A stretch of DNA of 8,453 nt from DATKDU01 sp035512595 (lineage in GTDB: Bacteria > Planctomycetota > Planctomycetia > Pirellulales > Pirellulaceae): NCBI GenBank assembly GCA_035512595.1, contig DATKDU010000032.1:1-8453 (forward strand). Reading direction: 5' to 3'. The notes beneath the pieces are model-generated. The model had not been told where the DNA came from, did not search any database, and saw nothing but the letters and a program-made list of their open reading frames with translations. Every line of letters begins with the position of its first letter. The first letter of the stretch is position 1. Both the position numbers and the translations under genes were made by a program. Positions 1 to 5,471 of this stretch are shown in pieces.

Positions 1-1
1 C

Positions 2-355
2 GGCGAAATCGAAAAATCGTTCAAAAATGCCGTCAAGGAAGTCCGCTCGATCGACGGCAAGCGGGGCCGCGTCACCATCGACGGCCGGCTCGACTACGAA
101 GCATTTCAGCTCGACCCGGCCAGCGACTGCGTCAAGCTGGCCCAGGACGCCGTCACTGCCGCCGGCCGCGAGCCGCTGCTGGCCATCAGCAACGGGGGCC
201 TCGACGCCAACTGGCTCAATGCCCACGGCATTCCCACCGTGACCCTCGGCTGCGGCCAGATGAACGTCCACATGACGAGCGAAATGCTCGACATCAAGGG
301 GTATCAAGACGCCTGCCGGATCGCGCTGGCGCTGGCGACGGGAGTATCGCGGTGA
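2..355 (+). CDS. M20-family metallopeptidase, PepT-like, C-terminal part (5' end outside window)
   Basis: This is the last 117 residues of a protein that begins before the window, open from the first full codon to TGA at 353-355. The segment SNGGLDANWLNAHGIPTVTL (residues 63-82 of the fragment) followed by GCGQMNVHMTSEML matches the end of the M20 catalytic domain in PepT-like zinc aminopeptidases. The family's late metal-ligand histidine would be H90, in NVHMTSE. The first 35 or so residues (KSFKNAVKEV...) would be the end of the inserted dimerisation (lid) domain. Family knowledge: cytosolic di-zinc enzymes that remove N-terminal residues from small peptides. The other metal ligands and the catalytic Asp and Glu lie upstream and cannot be checked. 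The next gene starts 131 bp later on the same strand. The family is fairly sure; the exact substrate (tripeptidase or other) is not. Confidence 0.85.
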   Translation, partial: GEIEKSFKNAVKEVRSIDGKRGRVTIDGRLDYEAFQLDPASDCVKLAQDAVTAAGREPLLAISNGGLDANWLNAHGIPTVTLGCGQMNVHMTSEMLDIKGYQDACRIALALATGVSR

Positions 356-402
356 AAAGGACTCCAACGTGGCGAGTATCCGTTTAGGTCATTGGCCACT
401 GG

Positions 403-449
403 TATTTTGAATTTGTTTCGAGTTTCGTGTTTCGGATTTCGGGTTTTGC
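403..449. repeat. 7-bp tandem repeat, unit GTTTCGN
   Basis: An AT-richer tract holds five back-to-back 7-bp units: GTTTCGA (415-421), GTTTCGT (422-428), GTTTCGG (429-435), ATTTCGG (436-442) and the degenerate GTTTTGC (443-449). They are preceded by TATTTTGAATTT. The tract lies between the PepT-like gene and the BFD-like gene and contrasts with its GC-rich surroundings. From memory, similar GTTTCG tracts are scattered between genes in planctomycetes and verrucomicrobia; this was not checked here. It is not coding: the frames through it are low in complexity on both strands. Confidence 0.7.
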
Positions 450-474
450 GTCTTCGGTGATTGCCGACGGGCCG

Positions 475-480
475 TATACT
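475..480 (+). promoter_or_regulatory. Candidate -10 box (TATACT) for the BFD-like gene
   Basis: TATACT matches 5 of 6 bases of the sigma70 -10 consensus and ends six bases before the ATG at 487. A transcription start about 7 nt downstream would fall on the ATG itself, which would give a leaderless mRNA. No Shine-Dalgarno sequence is visible in front of this ATG, as expected for that arrangement. The -35 position, about 17 bp upstream, holds no good TTGACA match. Confidence 0.4.
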
Positions 481-486
481 TGCCGT

Positions 487-786
487 ATGGATCTCGACGA
501 CGAACTGTGCCTCTGCTTCCACGTCACCAAACGGAAGGTGATCAATTACCTTCGCGTCGAAAAGCCCAAGCGCGTGGCGCAACTGGCCGACTGCTACGGC
601 GCGGGAACCGGCTGCGGCTGGTGCCGGCCGTTCTTGCAAAAGCTGTTCGACCAGGCCGTTGCCGGCGGCGAAACCATCGAAGACCTCCCCACACCGGAGG
701 AATACGCCTGCCAGCGCTCCAAATACGTCCGCGCCGGCGGCGGCACTCCTCCGCCCGGAGCCACGCCGATTGAGGGGGGGGAGTAG
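487..786 (+). CDS. BFD-like [2Fe-2S]-binding protein (bacterioferritin-associated ferredoxin family)
   Basis: A 99-residue protein. The N-terminal 50 residues carry the BFD pattern: C8-x-C10 in ELCLCFHV, then C43-x2-C46 in GAGTGCGWCRPFL. These four cysteines would hold one [2Fe-2S] cluster; a fifth, C36, lies close by. Family knowledge: these small cytosolic domains move electrons, as when Bfd releases iron from bacterioferritin, or occur inside larger reductases. Here the domain stands alone with a roughly 45-residue tail ending in a Gly/Pro-rich stretch, so it is longer than classical Bfd (about 64 aa). No bacterioferritin gene is near, so the partner is unknown. The start at 487 is preferred over a GTG at 427, because the extra 20 residues would be encoded partly by the 7-bp repeat tract and TATACT lies just before 487. 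Confidence 0.85.
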   Translation: MDLDDELCLCFHVTKRKVINYLRVEKPKRVAQLADCYGAGTGCGWCRPFLQKLFDQAVAGGETIEDLPTPEEYACQRSKYVRAGGGTPPPGATPIEGGE

Positions 787-807
787 GGACACGGCCGCAA
801 AACGTGG

Positions 808-826
808 GGCAGGCGTCCCGCCTGCC
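808..826. repeat. Perfect 8-bp hairpin, GGCAGGCG-TCC-CGCCTGCC
   Basis: The arms 808-815 and 819-826 are exact reverse complements around a 3-nt loop, 21 nt after the BFD-like stop codon. No run of T follows, so it is not a classical intrinsic terminator, though it could protect the 3' end of the message. From memory, compact GGCAGGCG hairpins of this kind recur between genes in planctomycete genomes, so it is listed as a repeat. That recurrence was not checked. Confidence 0.55.
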
Positions 827-872
827 GCGACCACAAGCCCGAAGCAGGACATCGAGCAAATTCTCATTCCGG

Positions 873-1032
873 CACCCCAACGGGGTGGGACGCGCCGCCG
901 ATCCCGCGAGGCCGGCACGCCCGATCGCGAATCGGACCCTTTCAGGGTCCGTGGTCGCTGGCTTGAATCATCACCCAGGGTGCGCCGGAGGACCGGCGAC
1001 CCTGGGCTTGAGAATGTGACCCCGTTGGGGTC
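873..1032. repeat. Four-hairpin intergenic element with inverted end hairpins
   Basis: Four strong hairpins lie within 160 bp. H1: CACCCC (873-878), loop AAC, GGGGTG (882-887). H2: GGACCCT (934-940), loop TTC, AGGGTCC (944-950). H3: CCCAGGGT (974-981) with ACCCTGGG (999-1006), extended inward by CGCCGG/CCGGCG with one bulged G (982) and loop AGGA. H4: GACCCC (1018-1023), loop GTT, GGGGTC (1027-1032). H1 and H4 share the core CCCCAACGGGG in opposite orientations, so the block has near-symmetric ends. It lies between convergent genes (BFD-like + and glgC -). No frame through it looks like a protein, although the minus strand happens to stay open. It may be a dispersed REP-like or structured-RNA repeat; function unknown. 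Confidence 0.65.
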
Positions 1033-1148
1033 GATACAGTCTCCACCGAGACGCACGGATGGCGTCCAGTCCAAACTCGCAACATTCAAGCTGGCGCGTC
1101 GGGCTTGTGGGGGCTGGTCCTCGTGTCAACAGAGTGTACGGGCGACGG

Positions 1149-1176
1149 GCGGCGCTAAGGGAACCGGTTCCGCCGC
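1149..1176 (-). terminator. Possible 3' hairpin behind glgC (weak)
   Basis: The arms GCGGCG (1149-1154) and CGCCGC (1171-1176) enclose a loop that itself contains the palindrome GAACCGGTTC. It begins 14 nt after the glgC stop on the minus strand. There is no T-tract, so termination here is a guess from position and symmetry alone. Confidence 0.25.
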
Positions 1177-1189
1177 TGGCCTGGCAGCG

Positions 1190-2482
1190 TCACAGCTTGT
1201 ACCCGTCCGGCAGCACGCCGTCCTTGACCACCGCGGGAATCCCGTCCCGGATGATGCACGCTTCGTTTTCACCCCGGTTCTCCACCTGCTGCGTGTTGAC
1301 GATCTGCACGTTCTTGCCGATGCGGCAGTTCTTGTCCAGGATCGCCCCTTCGATGCGGCTGCCGTCGCCGATTCCCAGCGGCGGGAGTTTTTCCCGGCGC
1401 GCATCGGCCTGCCGGTGCTCGGTGTCGTAGAAATCGGCCCCCATGATGACGGAATTCTTGAGCGTCACGTTCTGGCCGATGATGCACCGCACGCCGACGA
1501 CGCTGTTTTCAATCACCGCCCCCCGGCCGATGTGGCAGCCGTCGGCAATCATGCTCTGCGAGATCGACGCCCCGTCGAGCTGCGTGCAGGGGAGGAACCG
1601 CGGACGCGTGTAAATCGGCGCGTCGGGGACGTTCATGTCAAACGGCGGGTTGGCGCTGGTCAGGCTCAGGTTGGCGTCGTAAAACGCCTTGACCGTCCCA
1701 ATGTCCTCCCAATAGCCGTCGAACAGGTGGAGCATCACGCGGCGGGCCCGCACCGACGCCGGAAAGACTTCCTTGCCGAAGTCGAGGTAGTCGGTCTTGT
1801 CGAGGACGTCCAATAGCGTGTCGCGGTTGAAGACGTAGATCCCCATGCTGGCGACCAGATCGCGCCCCTGGCTGGGAATGCCGCGGGCGTCGATCCACTT
1901 GGGGTCCATGCGGACGATGTCGGCTTCCTTGTCGGTCTGCGGCTTTTCGAGGAAGCCCTGCACGCGGCCGTCGTCGTCGATCCGCATGACGCCGAAGGCT
2001 TTCGCCTGCTCCCGCGTGACGGGAATGCCGGCGATCGTGGCGTCGGCGCCGGTGTCGATGTGGGTCTTGATCAGGTCGCGGTAATCCATCCGGTAGAGCT
2101 GATCGCCCGAGAGGATCAGGATGTAGTCGATCCCCGGTTGCTGGAGGTAGCGGAGCTGCTTGCGGACGGCGTCGGCCGTTCCTTGATACCAGTCGGCAGT
2201 GGCGTCGCCCGTCATTTGCTGGGCGGCCATCAATTCGACGAAGCCGCCGCTGAAGTTGTCGAACCGGTAGGTCTGCCGCAGGTGGCGGTGCAAACTGACG
2301 GAGAGGAACTGTGTCAGGACGTAGACGCGATTGAGGCCGCTATTGATGCAGTTGGAGAGGGGGATGTCGATGAGGCGATACTTGCCGGCCAGCGGCACTG
2401 CCGGCTTGGAGCGGAACTTGGTGAGCGGAAAGAGCCGCGTGCCTCGGCCGCCGCCGAGGACGAGGGAGATGACGTTGCGCAT
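1190..2482 (-). CDS. glgC: Glucose-1-phosphate adenylyltransferase (ADP-glucose pyrophosphorylase)
   Basis: A 430-aa protein, the usual GlgC length. It makes ADP-glucose and pyrophosphate from ATP and glucose-1-phosphate, the committed step of bacterial glycogen synthesis, in the cytosol. The nucleotidyltransferase domain carries LGGGRGTRLFPLT (residues 9-21), KPAVPLAGKYRLIDIPLSN (26-44), GTADAVRKQ (101-109), LSGDQLYRMDY (124-134, with D127 at the catalytic Asp position) and FLEKP (177-181, with K180 at the glucose-1-phosphate-binding Lys). A left-handed beta-helix follows from about residue 290; its NSVIMGADFYDT stretch resembles cyanobacterial and plant enzymes more than E. coli GlgC. The start is the ATG at 2482, because the nucleotide-binding motif follows within 9 residues. 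The open frame continues upstream to 2626, but that extension runs into an intergenic repeat. No Shine-Dalgarno site is clear. No other glycogen gene is in the window, so allosteric control cannot be judged from context. Confidence 0.97.
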   Translation of the reverse strand: MRNVISLVLGGGRGTRLFPLTKFRSKPAVPLAGKYRLIDIPLSNCINSGLNRVYVLTQFLSVSLHRHLRQTYRFDNFSGGFVELMAAQQMTGDATADWYQGTADAVRKQLRYLQQPGIDYILILSGDQLYRMDYRDLIKTHIDTGADATIAGIPVTREQAKAFGVMRIDDDGRVQGFLEKPQTDKEADIVRMDPKWIDARGIPSQGRDLVASMGIYVFNRDTLLDVLDKTDYLDFGKEVFPASVRARRVMLHLFDGYWEDIGTVKAFYDANLSLTSANPPFDMNVPDAPIYTRPRFLPCTQLDGASISQSMIADGCHIGRGAVIENSVVGVRCIIGQNVTLKNSVIMGADFYDTEHRQADARREKLPPLGIGDGSRIEGAILDKNCRIGKNVQIVNTQQVENRGENEACIIRDGIPAVVKDGVLPDGYKL

Positions 2483-2542
2483 GGTGTCGCTTTGTGGGGA
2501 GGTGGAGTTGCCGCGGAAGTGCAGCCGTCGAATTGCCGCTTC

Positions 2543-2572
2543 AGGATAACAGCCCGCGGGCGGCGTGGGCAA
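2543..2572 (-). promoter_or_regulatory. Candidate sigma70-type promoter for glgC
   Basis: On the minus strand, TTGCCC (2572-2567, 4/6 to TTGACA) is followed after 18 bp by TATCCT (2548-2543, 4/6 to TATAAT). A start near 2536 would leave a leader of about 54 nt before the glgC ATG. It lies in the 195-bp gap behind nhaA, which suggests glgC can be transcribed on its own. The match is moderate only. Confidence 0.4.
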
Positions 2573-2615
2573 GCAACGGCAAGGTGGGTGTCCGGCAAGT
2601 CTTGCTGGCTCGGAC

Positions 2616-2645
2616 GACAGAATCATTGGGGACAGAATGATAGAA
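2616..2645. repeat. 15-bp direct repeat, GACAGAATSATNGNN, two copies
   Basis: GACAGAATCATTGGG (2616-2630) is followed directly by GACAGAATGATAGAA (2631-2645), matching at 11 of 15 positions. It lies in the nhaA-glgC gap. Tracts built on GACAGAAT with a period near 15 are, from memory, a common scattered intergenic repeat in planctomycetes and other phyla; this was not checked here. Confidence 0.6.
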
Positions 2646-2677
2646 TTCGGACCCGCGTGGACGACTAGAGGGATTGG

Positions 2678-4006
2678 TCAGACACTCGTTTCACTGGGCG
2701 ACTCCGGAGGGGACTGCGGCCGACGCGGCAGCACCAAGTACAGCACGATTAGCCCCAGCGTGCCGCTGATCAGCGAGCCGCTGAGCGTGCCGATCTTGGC
2801 CGCATCCAGGTTGGTGTCCTTGAGTGCCAGCGAGGCGATGAACAGCGACATGGTAAACCCGATGCCTCCCAGGCAGCCGGCGCCGAGCAGCGATGCCCAG
2901 TTCACGCCGGTCGGCAAGCTGGCCCAGCCCAGCCGAACCACCATCCAACTCAAGAGGCCGATCCCCAGGGGTTTGCCCACCAGCAGCCCGGCGGCCACCG
3001 CCAGCGCGATGCCGCTGCCGGCGGCACGCGTCTGGATGGGGACGCCGGCATTGGCCAGGGCGAAAATGGGCATGATGCCAAAGGCGACCCAGGGGTGCAG
3101 GACGAACTCCAATCGTTCCAGCGGCGAAATGGTTTCCCGCGCTACTTTAGTCAATTTCCCCATCAGCCGGTGGTGGTCGTGGGAATGCGACGGCTCGGTC
3201 CTTCCTTCGAGCCGATCGACGGCCCGCAGCAAAAGCTCCACCAGCGATTCCCCCGGCACCCAGGCCCGGCCGGGAGTCATCAGTCCCAGGACGACGCCGG
3301 CGACGGTGGGATGAATCCCCGACTGGAACATGGCCAGCCAAATGCCGACGCCAATGAACGTGTAGATCCCGATGCTGCGGACGCCGAGACGATTCATTCC
3401 CGCGACCACGGCCAGTCCCAGCCCGGCGAGCGCGAGCGCAAGCGGAGATAAGTCGGACGAGTAGAACAGTGCGATCACCAGGATGGCGCCGATGTCGTCG
3501 GCAATCGCCAGCGCCAGCAGGAAGATTTTGAGTCCGATGGGGACGCGATTGCCGAGCAGGGCCAGAACGCCGACGGCAAAGGCGATGTCGGTGGCCATGG
3601 GGATGCCCCAGCCGCGCTGACCTTCGCCGCGGCCTTGCAGGAGCAGATAGATGGCAGCGGGCACGACCATTCCGCCCAGGGCGCCGACGAGCGGCAAAGC
3701 GGCCTGCCTCAGGCTCCGCAGCTCGCCGTCCACCAGCTCGCGTTTGATTTCCAGTCCCACGACGAAGAAGAACACCGTCATCAGCCCGTCGTTGACCCAG
3801 TGGGCCAGCGAGCTGGAAATGACCCACGATCCGACGGAAATGCTGGCCTTCGTGTGCCACAGCGCATCCCAAGCGGCAGCCCACGGGGAATTTGCCGCCA
3901 CTAGCGCCACGATCGTGCAAAGGATCAGCACCACTCCGCTGGCCGACTCAATTTCCAGAAACCGGACCAGCGGCGCGATCAGCCGCATGGCCGGGGTCGC
4001 GTGCAT
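2678..4006 (-). CDS. nhaA: Na+/H+ antiporter NhaA
   Basis: A 442-aa inner-membrane antiporter that expels Na+ (or Li+) in exchange for H+ and helps with salt and pH balance. The family signatures are all present: MTVFFFVVGLEIKREL, PMATDIAFAVGVLALLG with T139-D140 (E. coli T132-D133), LAIADDIGAI with the ion-binding pair D170-D171 (E. coli D163-D164), LHPWVAF, and LLVGKPLGI with K345 (E. coli K300). The protein is hydrophobic throughout, with about 12 expected membrane spans. Compared with E. coli NhaA (388 aa), the loop before LHPW is about 40 residues longer and holds SHSHDHH at 273-279. The start is uncertain: ATG 4006 places about 20 residues before ESASGVVLIL, like relatives. ATG 3988, ATG 4042 and GTG 4108 are in frame, and none has a Shine-Dalgarno site. 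Confidence 0.96.
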   Translation of the reverse strand: MHATPAMRLIAPLVRFLEIESASGVVLILCTIVALVAANSPWAAAWDALWHTKASISVGSWVISSSLAHWVNDGLMTVFFFVVGLEIKRELVDGELRSLRQAALPLVGALGGMVVPAAIYLLLQGRGEGQRGWGIPMATDIAFAVGVLALLGNRVPIGLKIFLLALAIADDIGAILVIALFYSSDLSPLALALAGLGLAVVAGMNRLGVRSIGIYTFIGVGIWLAMFQSGIHPTVAGVVLGLMTPGRAWVPGESLVELLLRAVDRLEGRTEPSHSHDHHRLMGKLTKVARETISPLERLEFVLHPWVAFGIMPIFALANAGVPIQTRAAGSGIALAVAAGLLVGKPLGIGLLSWMVVRLGWASLPTGVNWASLLGAGCLGGIGFTMSLFIASLALKDTNLDAAKIGTLSGSLISGTLGLIVLYLVLPRRPQSPPESPSETSV

Positions 4007-4165
4007 GGGATCGGGGAGGTTAACGCCGCGAGTCTGGACCATGATTAACCGATTGGGCTCTGCCGCCGGCCAGCGCCAATCGGCGGGGACCAAGGGGCCG
4101 AGCAACACAGAGAGGGAAAATCAACGAGGCAATGAAGGATGACGGCGATTCTCCAGTGCCGCCGA

Positions 4166-4330
4166 TTACCAGCCGCCGGCAATGAACAACCGGAGATACA
4201 GGTCGTGCTCTCGCGGCGGATTGAGAACTTGCGTTTGCAGCATGTCTTTCAGCGACAAGGGCGACCGGGCGACCATCCAACGTGCATCGTGGCAACGAGT
4301 ATACGGAACGCGGCCGCCGTCGGCCAGCAC
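4166..4330 (-). CDS. Possible 54-aa small protein (unrecognised)
   Basis: On the minus strand a GTG at 4330 opens 54 codons to TAA at 4168-4166; an inner ATG at 4276 would give 36 residues, MVARSPLSLKDMLQTQVLNP and so on, ending LYLRLFIAGGW. The composition looks protein-like (K, D, N, E, H, Y, F and W all present, no low-complexity runs), unlike the Arg/Ala/Pro-rich shadow frames in this window. There is no Shine-Dalgarno site at either start, and no family is recognised. The TATACT box lies between the two starts, so a transcript from that box could only use the inner ATG. It could be a real small gene in the nhaA leader, the end of a decayed gene, or chance. Confidence 0.3.
   Translation of the reverse strand: MLADGGRVPYTRCHDARWMVARSPLSLKDMLQTQVLNPPREHDLYLRLFIAGGW
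4298..4303 (-). promoter_or_regulatory. Candidate -10 box (TATACT) upstream of nhaA
   Basis: On the minus strand the sequence reads CCGTATACT, the same 9-mer found just before the BFD-like gene (472-480, +). A start near 4291 would give nhaA a long leader of roughly 285 nt that contains the inner ATG of the micro-ORF. No convincing -35 hexamer is seen. Confidence 0.3.
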
Positions 4331-4368
4331 GTTGGTTTTGATGCCGGACTGTGTCGGCTGCCGGTGCG

Positions 4369-4716
4369 TCAGTGCGACTCAGCCGATGGCAGGGCCGCGG
4401 CGGCAACAATGCCGCGTTGGCGCAGTCCGGCGACCTCGCCCACCAGCGCCAGCAGCGAGCGTTGGAGGGGCAGTTCCCGCCGCGATTCCGCGTGAGCCTG
4501 CAGTTTTAGCGCAATTTCGGCCAGCGCCGGTTGCCCGGCGGCAACCGTCGCCAGGTGCTGCGACAGCTCGCGCAGCGACCGCTGGTCGCGGCGGAGGAAG
4601 GCAGCCACCAACTGCTGGACGATCGTCGGCAATCGGTCGAGGGCGACGGAAACGCGGCGGTTATTCTTCGCCAGCCGCTGGGAGAGCGGAGTCAGATTGG
4701 CAAGCGCGAAAGGCAT
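4369..4716 (-). CDS. Hypothetical 115-aa helical protein
   Basis: It runs from ATG 4716 to TGA. It starts 17 nt after the stop of the 111-aa gene on the same strand, so the two are probably one operon. The sequence is almost all predicted helix, with regular Leu spacing and many Arg and Gln; no signal peptide or membrane span is seen. The middle section (residues 30-78, from PTIVQQLVAAFLRRDQ to LQAHAE) recalls the helix pattern of histidine phosphotransfer (HPt) bundles. However, the usual LAHxLKG phospho-acceptor motif is not there: the aligned stretch is LSQHLAT (51-57), with Gln at the acceptor position. No family is recognised with confidence; the HPt likeness is only a suggestion. No Shine-Dalgarno site is clear, and translation could be coupled to the upstream gene. 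Confidence 0.65.
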   Translation of the reverse strand: MPFALANLTPLSQRLAKNNRRVSVALDRLPTIVQQLVAAFLRRDQRSLRELSQHLATVAAGQPALAEIALKLQAHAESRRELPLQRSLLALVGEVAGLRQRGIVAAAALPSAESH

Positions 4717-4735
4717 CAGGCACTCGTCCGTAGTA

Positions 4736-5071
4736 TTAAGCGACTTTTCGCGCCGGCTGCGCCTCGAGGCGCCGTTGACGGCTCTGCTCGACCACCAACT
4801 CGATCACCCGGTCAAGCGCGGCCTGGTAGATCTTCATCGGCAGCGACTCGGTGCGGATGCTTTCTTCCGCCACGATCAGGTTGGTCTCCCGCAGGACGAT
4901 CGCCCCGGCTCGGGCGCGGGCGTAGCCGCGGGCTTCGGAACCGGCCAGCGCGTCGATGCGGTGGGCCACCCGCTGCCAGACCGCTCCTTGGCTGCGCTCG
5001 GCAATCCGGCGAGCAAGCTCATCCACGCGATCGGTCCCCAGCAAGCTGGCCAGCAACTGCGAAAGTCCCAT
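4736..5071 (-). CDS. Hypothetical 111-aa helical protein
   Basis: The start is ATG 5071, chosen because a strong Shine-Dalgarno site (GGAGG) stands 8 nt upstream; a GTG at 5086 lies within that leader and is unlikely. The protein (MGLSQLLASLLGTDRVDELA...) is mainly amphipathic helix, with ARGYARARAGAIVLRET in the middle and a basic tail, RQRRLEAQPARKVA. It has no signal peptide, membrane span, cysteine or recognised catalytic motif. It is the first gene of a probable two-gene operon with the 115-aa protein. It looks like a real, lineage-specific planctomycete protein, but no function can be assigned; a structural or protein-binding role is a guess. Confidence 0.75.
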   Translation of the reverse strand: MGLSQLLASLLGTDRVDELARRIAERSQGAVWQRVAHRIDALAGSEARGYARARAGAIVLRETNLIVAEESIRTESLPMKIYQAALDRVIELVVEQSRQRRLEAQPARKVA

Positions 5072-5082
5072 CGAACAAACCT

Positions 5083-5087
5083 CCACA
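5083..5087 (-). promoter_or_regulatory. Shine-Dalgarno site (GGAGG on the minus strand)
   Basis: The sequence GGAGGTTTGTTCG-ATG settles the start of the 111-aa gene at 5071. The core site is complementary to plus-strand positions just beyond 5079. Confidence 0.5.
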
Positions 5088-5315
5088 AGACGACTGCGAG
5101 CGAATCGGACTCCTCTTGCATCGAAGAAATGGCGTCCGGGACTTCACGGCCCCCCTTTTGTTGCCGGCTCGCGCGTGTGCGGAAGGTCTGTCCGTTGTGC
5201 CGGCGGGCTCGGCGTTTCGATTGAACCCGCACAACCTCTACGACCGATATATCCCACGTGCTTGCACGGACGGAACAGACTCCGCAGACGGCAAAATCGC
5301 GCCCAATGGCACCAC

Positions 5316-5344
5316 TTGACCATGTGGAGTAAGTCCCGTACTTT
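5316..5344 (+). promoter_or_regulatory. Promoter of tRNA-Cys
   Basis: TTGACC (5316-5321, 5/6 to the -35 consensus) is followed after exactly 17 bp by TACTTT (5339-5344, 3/6 to the -10). The mature tRNA begins 11 nt further on, so the transcript would have only a few leader bases. The spacing and the -35 are good; the -10 is weak. Confidence 0.6.
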
Positions 5345-5355
5345 ACAAGAGTTAC

Positions 5356-5428
5356 GGCGCTGTAGCCAAGTGGCTTAAGGCAGCGGATTGCAAATCCGCC
5401 ATCGTCGGTTCGACTCCGACCAGCGCCT
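5356..5428 (+). tRNA. tRNA-Cys, anticodon GCA
   Basis: The whole cloverleaf is visible: acceptor GGCGCTG (5356-5362) with CAGCGCC (5421-5427); anticodon stem GCGGA (5383-5387) with TCCGC (5395-5399) around loop TTGCAAA, anticodon GCA at 5390-5392; T arm GTCGG-TTCGACT-CCGAC (5404-5420). The discriminator base is T (5428), the known identity base U73 of cysteine tRNAs, which supports the assignment. The 3' CCA is not encoded and must be added enzymatically. No T-rich terminator follows. It stands alone, not in a tRNA cluster. Confidence 0.97.
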
Positions 5429-5471
5429 CTGGTGATCGCCCCCTTCCGCGGCCGTGGCTTGCTACGGAGGA

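Larger units (their letters stand above)
787..1189. other. 403-bp intergenic region between convergent genes
   Basis: It holds the GGCAGGCG hairpin and the four-hairpin block described separately. The remainder (827-872 and 1033-1148) shows no gene, no promoter that can be defended, and no T-rich terminator. Confidence 0.7.
4007..4368. other. 362-bp spacer upstream of nhaA
   Basis: The spacer lies between the stop of the 115-aa gene and the chosen nhaA start, with all neighbours on the minus strand. It contains a TATACT box and an overlapping micro-ORF, listed separately, and the possible longer nhaA starts (4042, 4108). Nothing else is recognised. Confidence 0.6.

Noticed and set aside
304..1089. 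A 261-codon open frame on the minus strand across the hairpin block
   Set aside because: It runs antisense through the BFD-like gene, the 7-bp repeat and all four hairpins, and its composition is Arg/Gly/Pro-rich with no domain.
659..1816. A 385-codon plus-strand frame
   Set aside because: It is antisense to glgC and overlaps the end of the BFD-like gene; the long frame is a by-product of GC-rich codon use.
2483..2626. A 48-residue N-terminal extension of GlgC
   Set aside because: It would start inside the 15-bp repeat and cover the candidate promoter, and GlgC proteins normally begin just before the GGGRGTR motif.
4007..4108. A GTG start adding 34 residues to NhaA
   Set aside because: No Shine-Dalgarno site, and the extra residues (LLGPLVPADWRWPAAEPNRL and on) have no match to NhaA N-termini that I know. 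It cannot be fully excluded.
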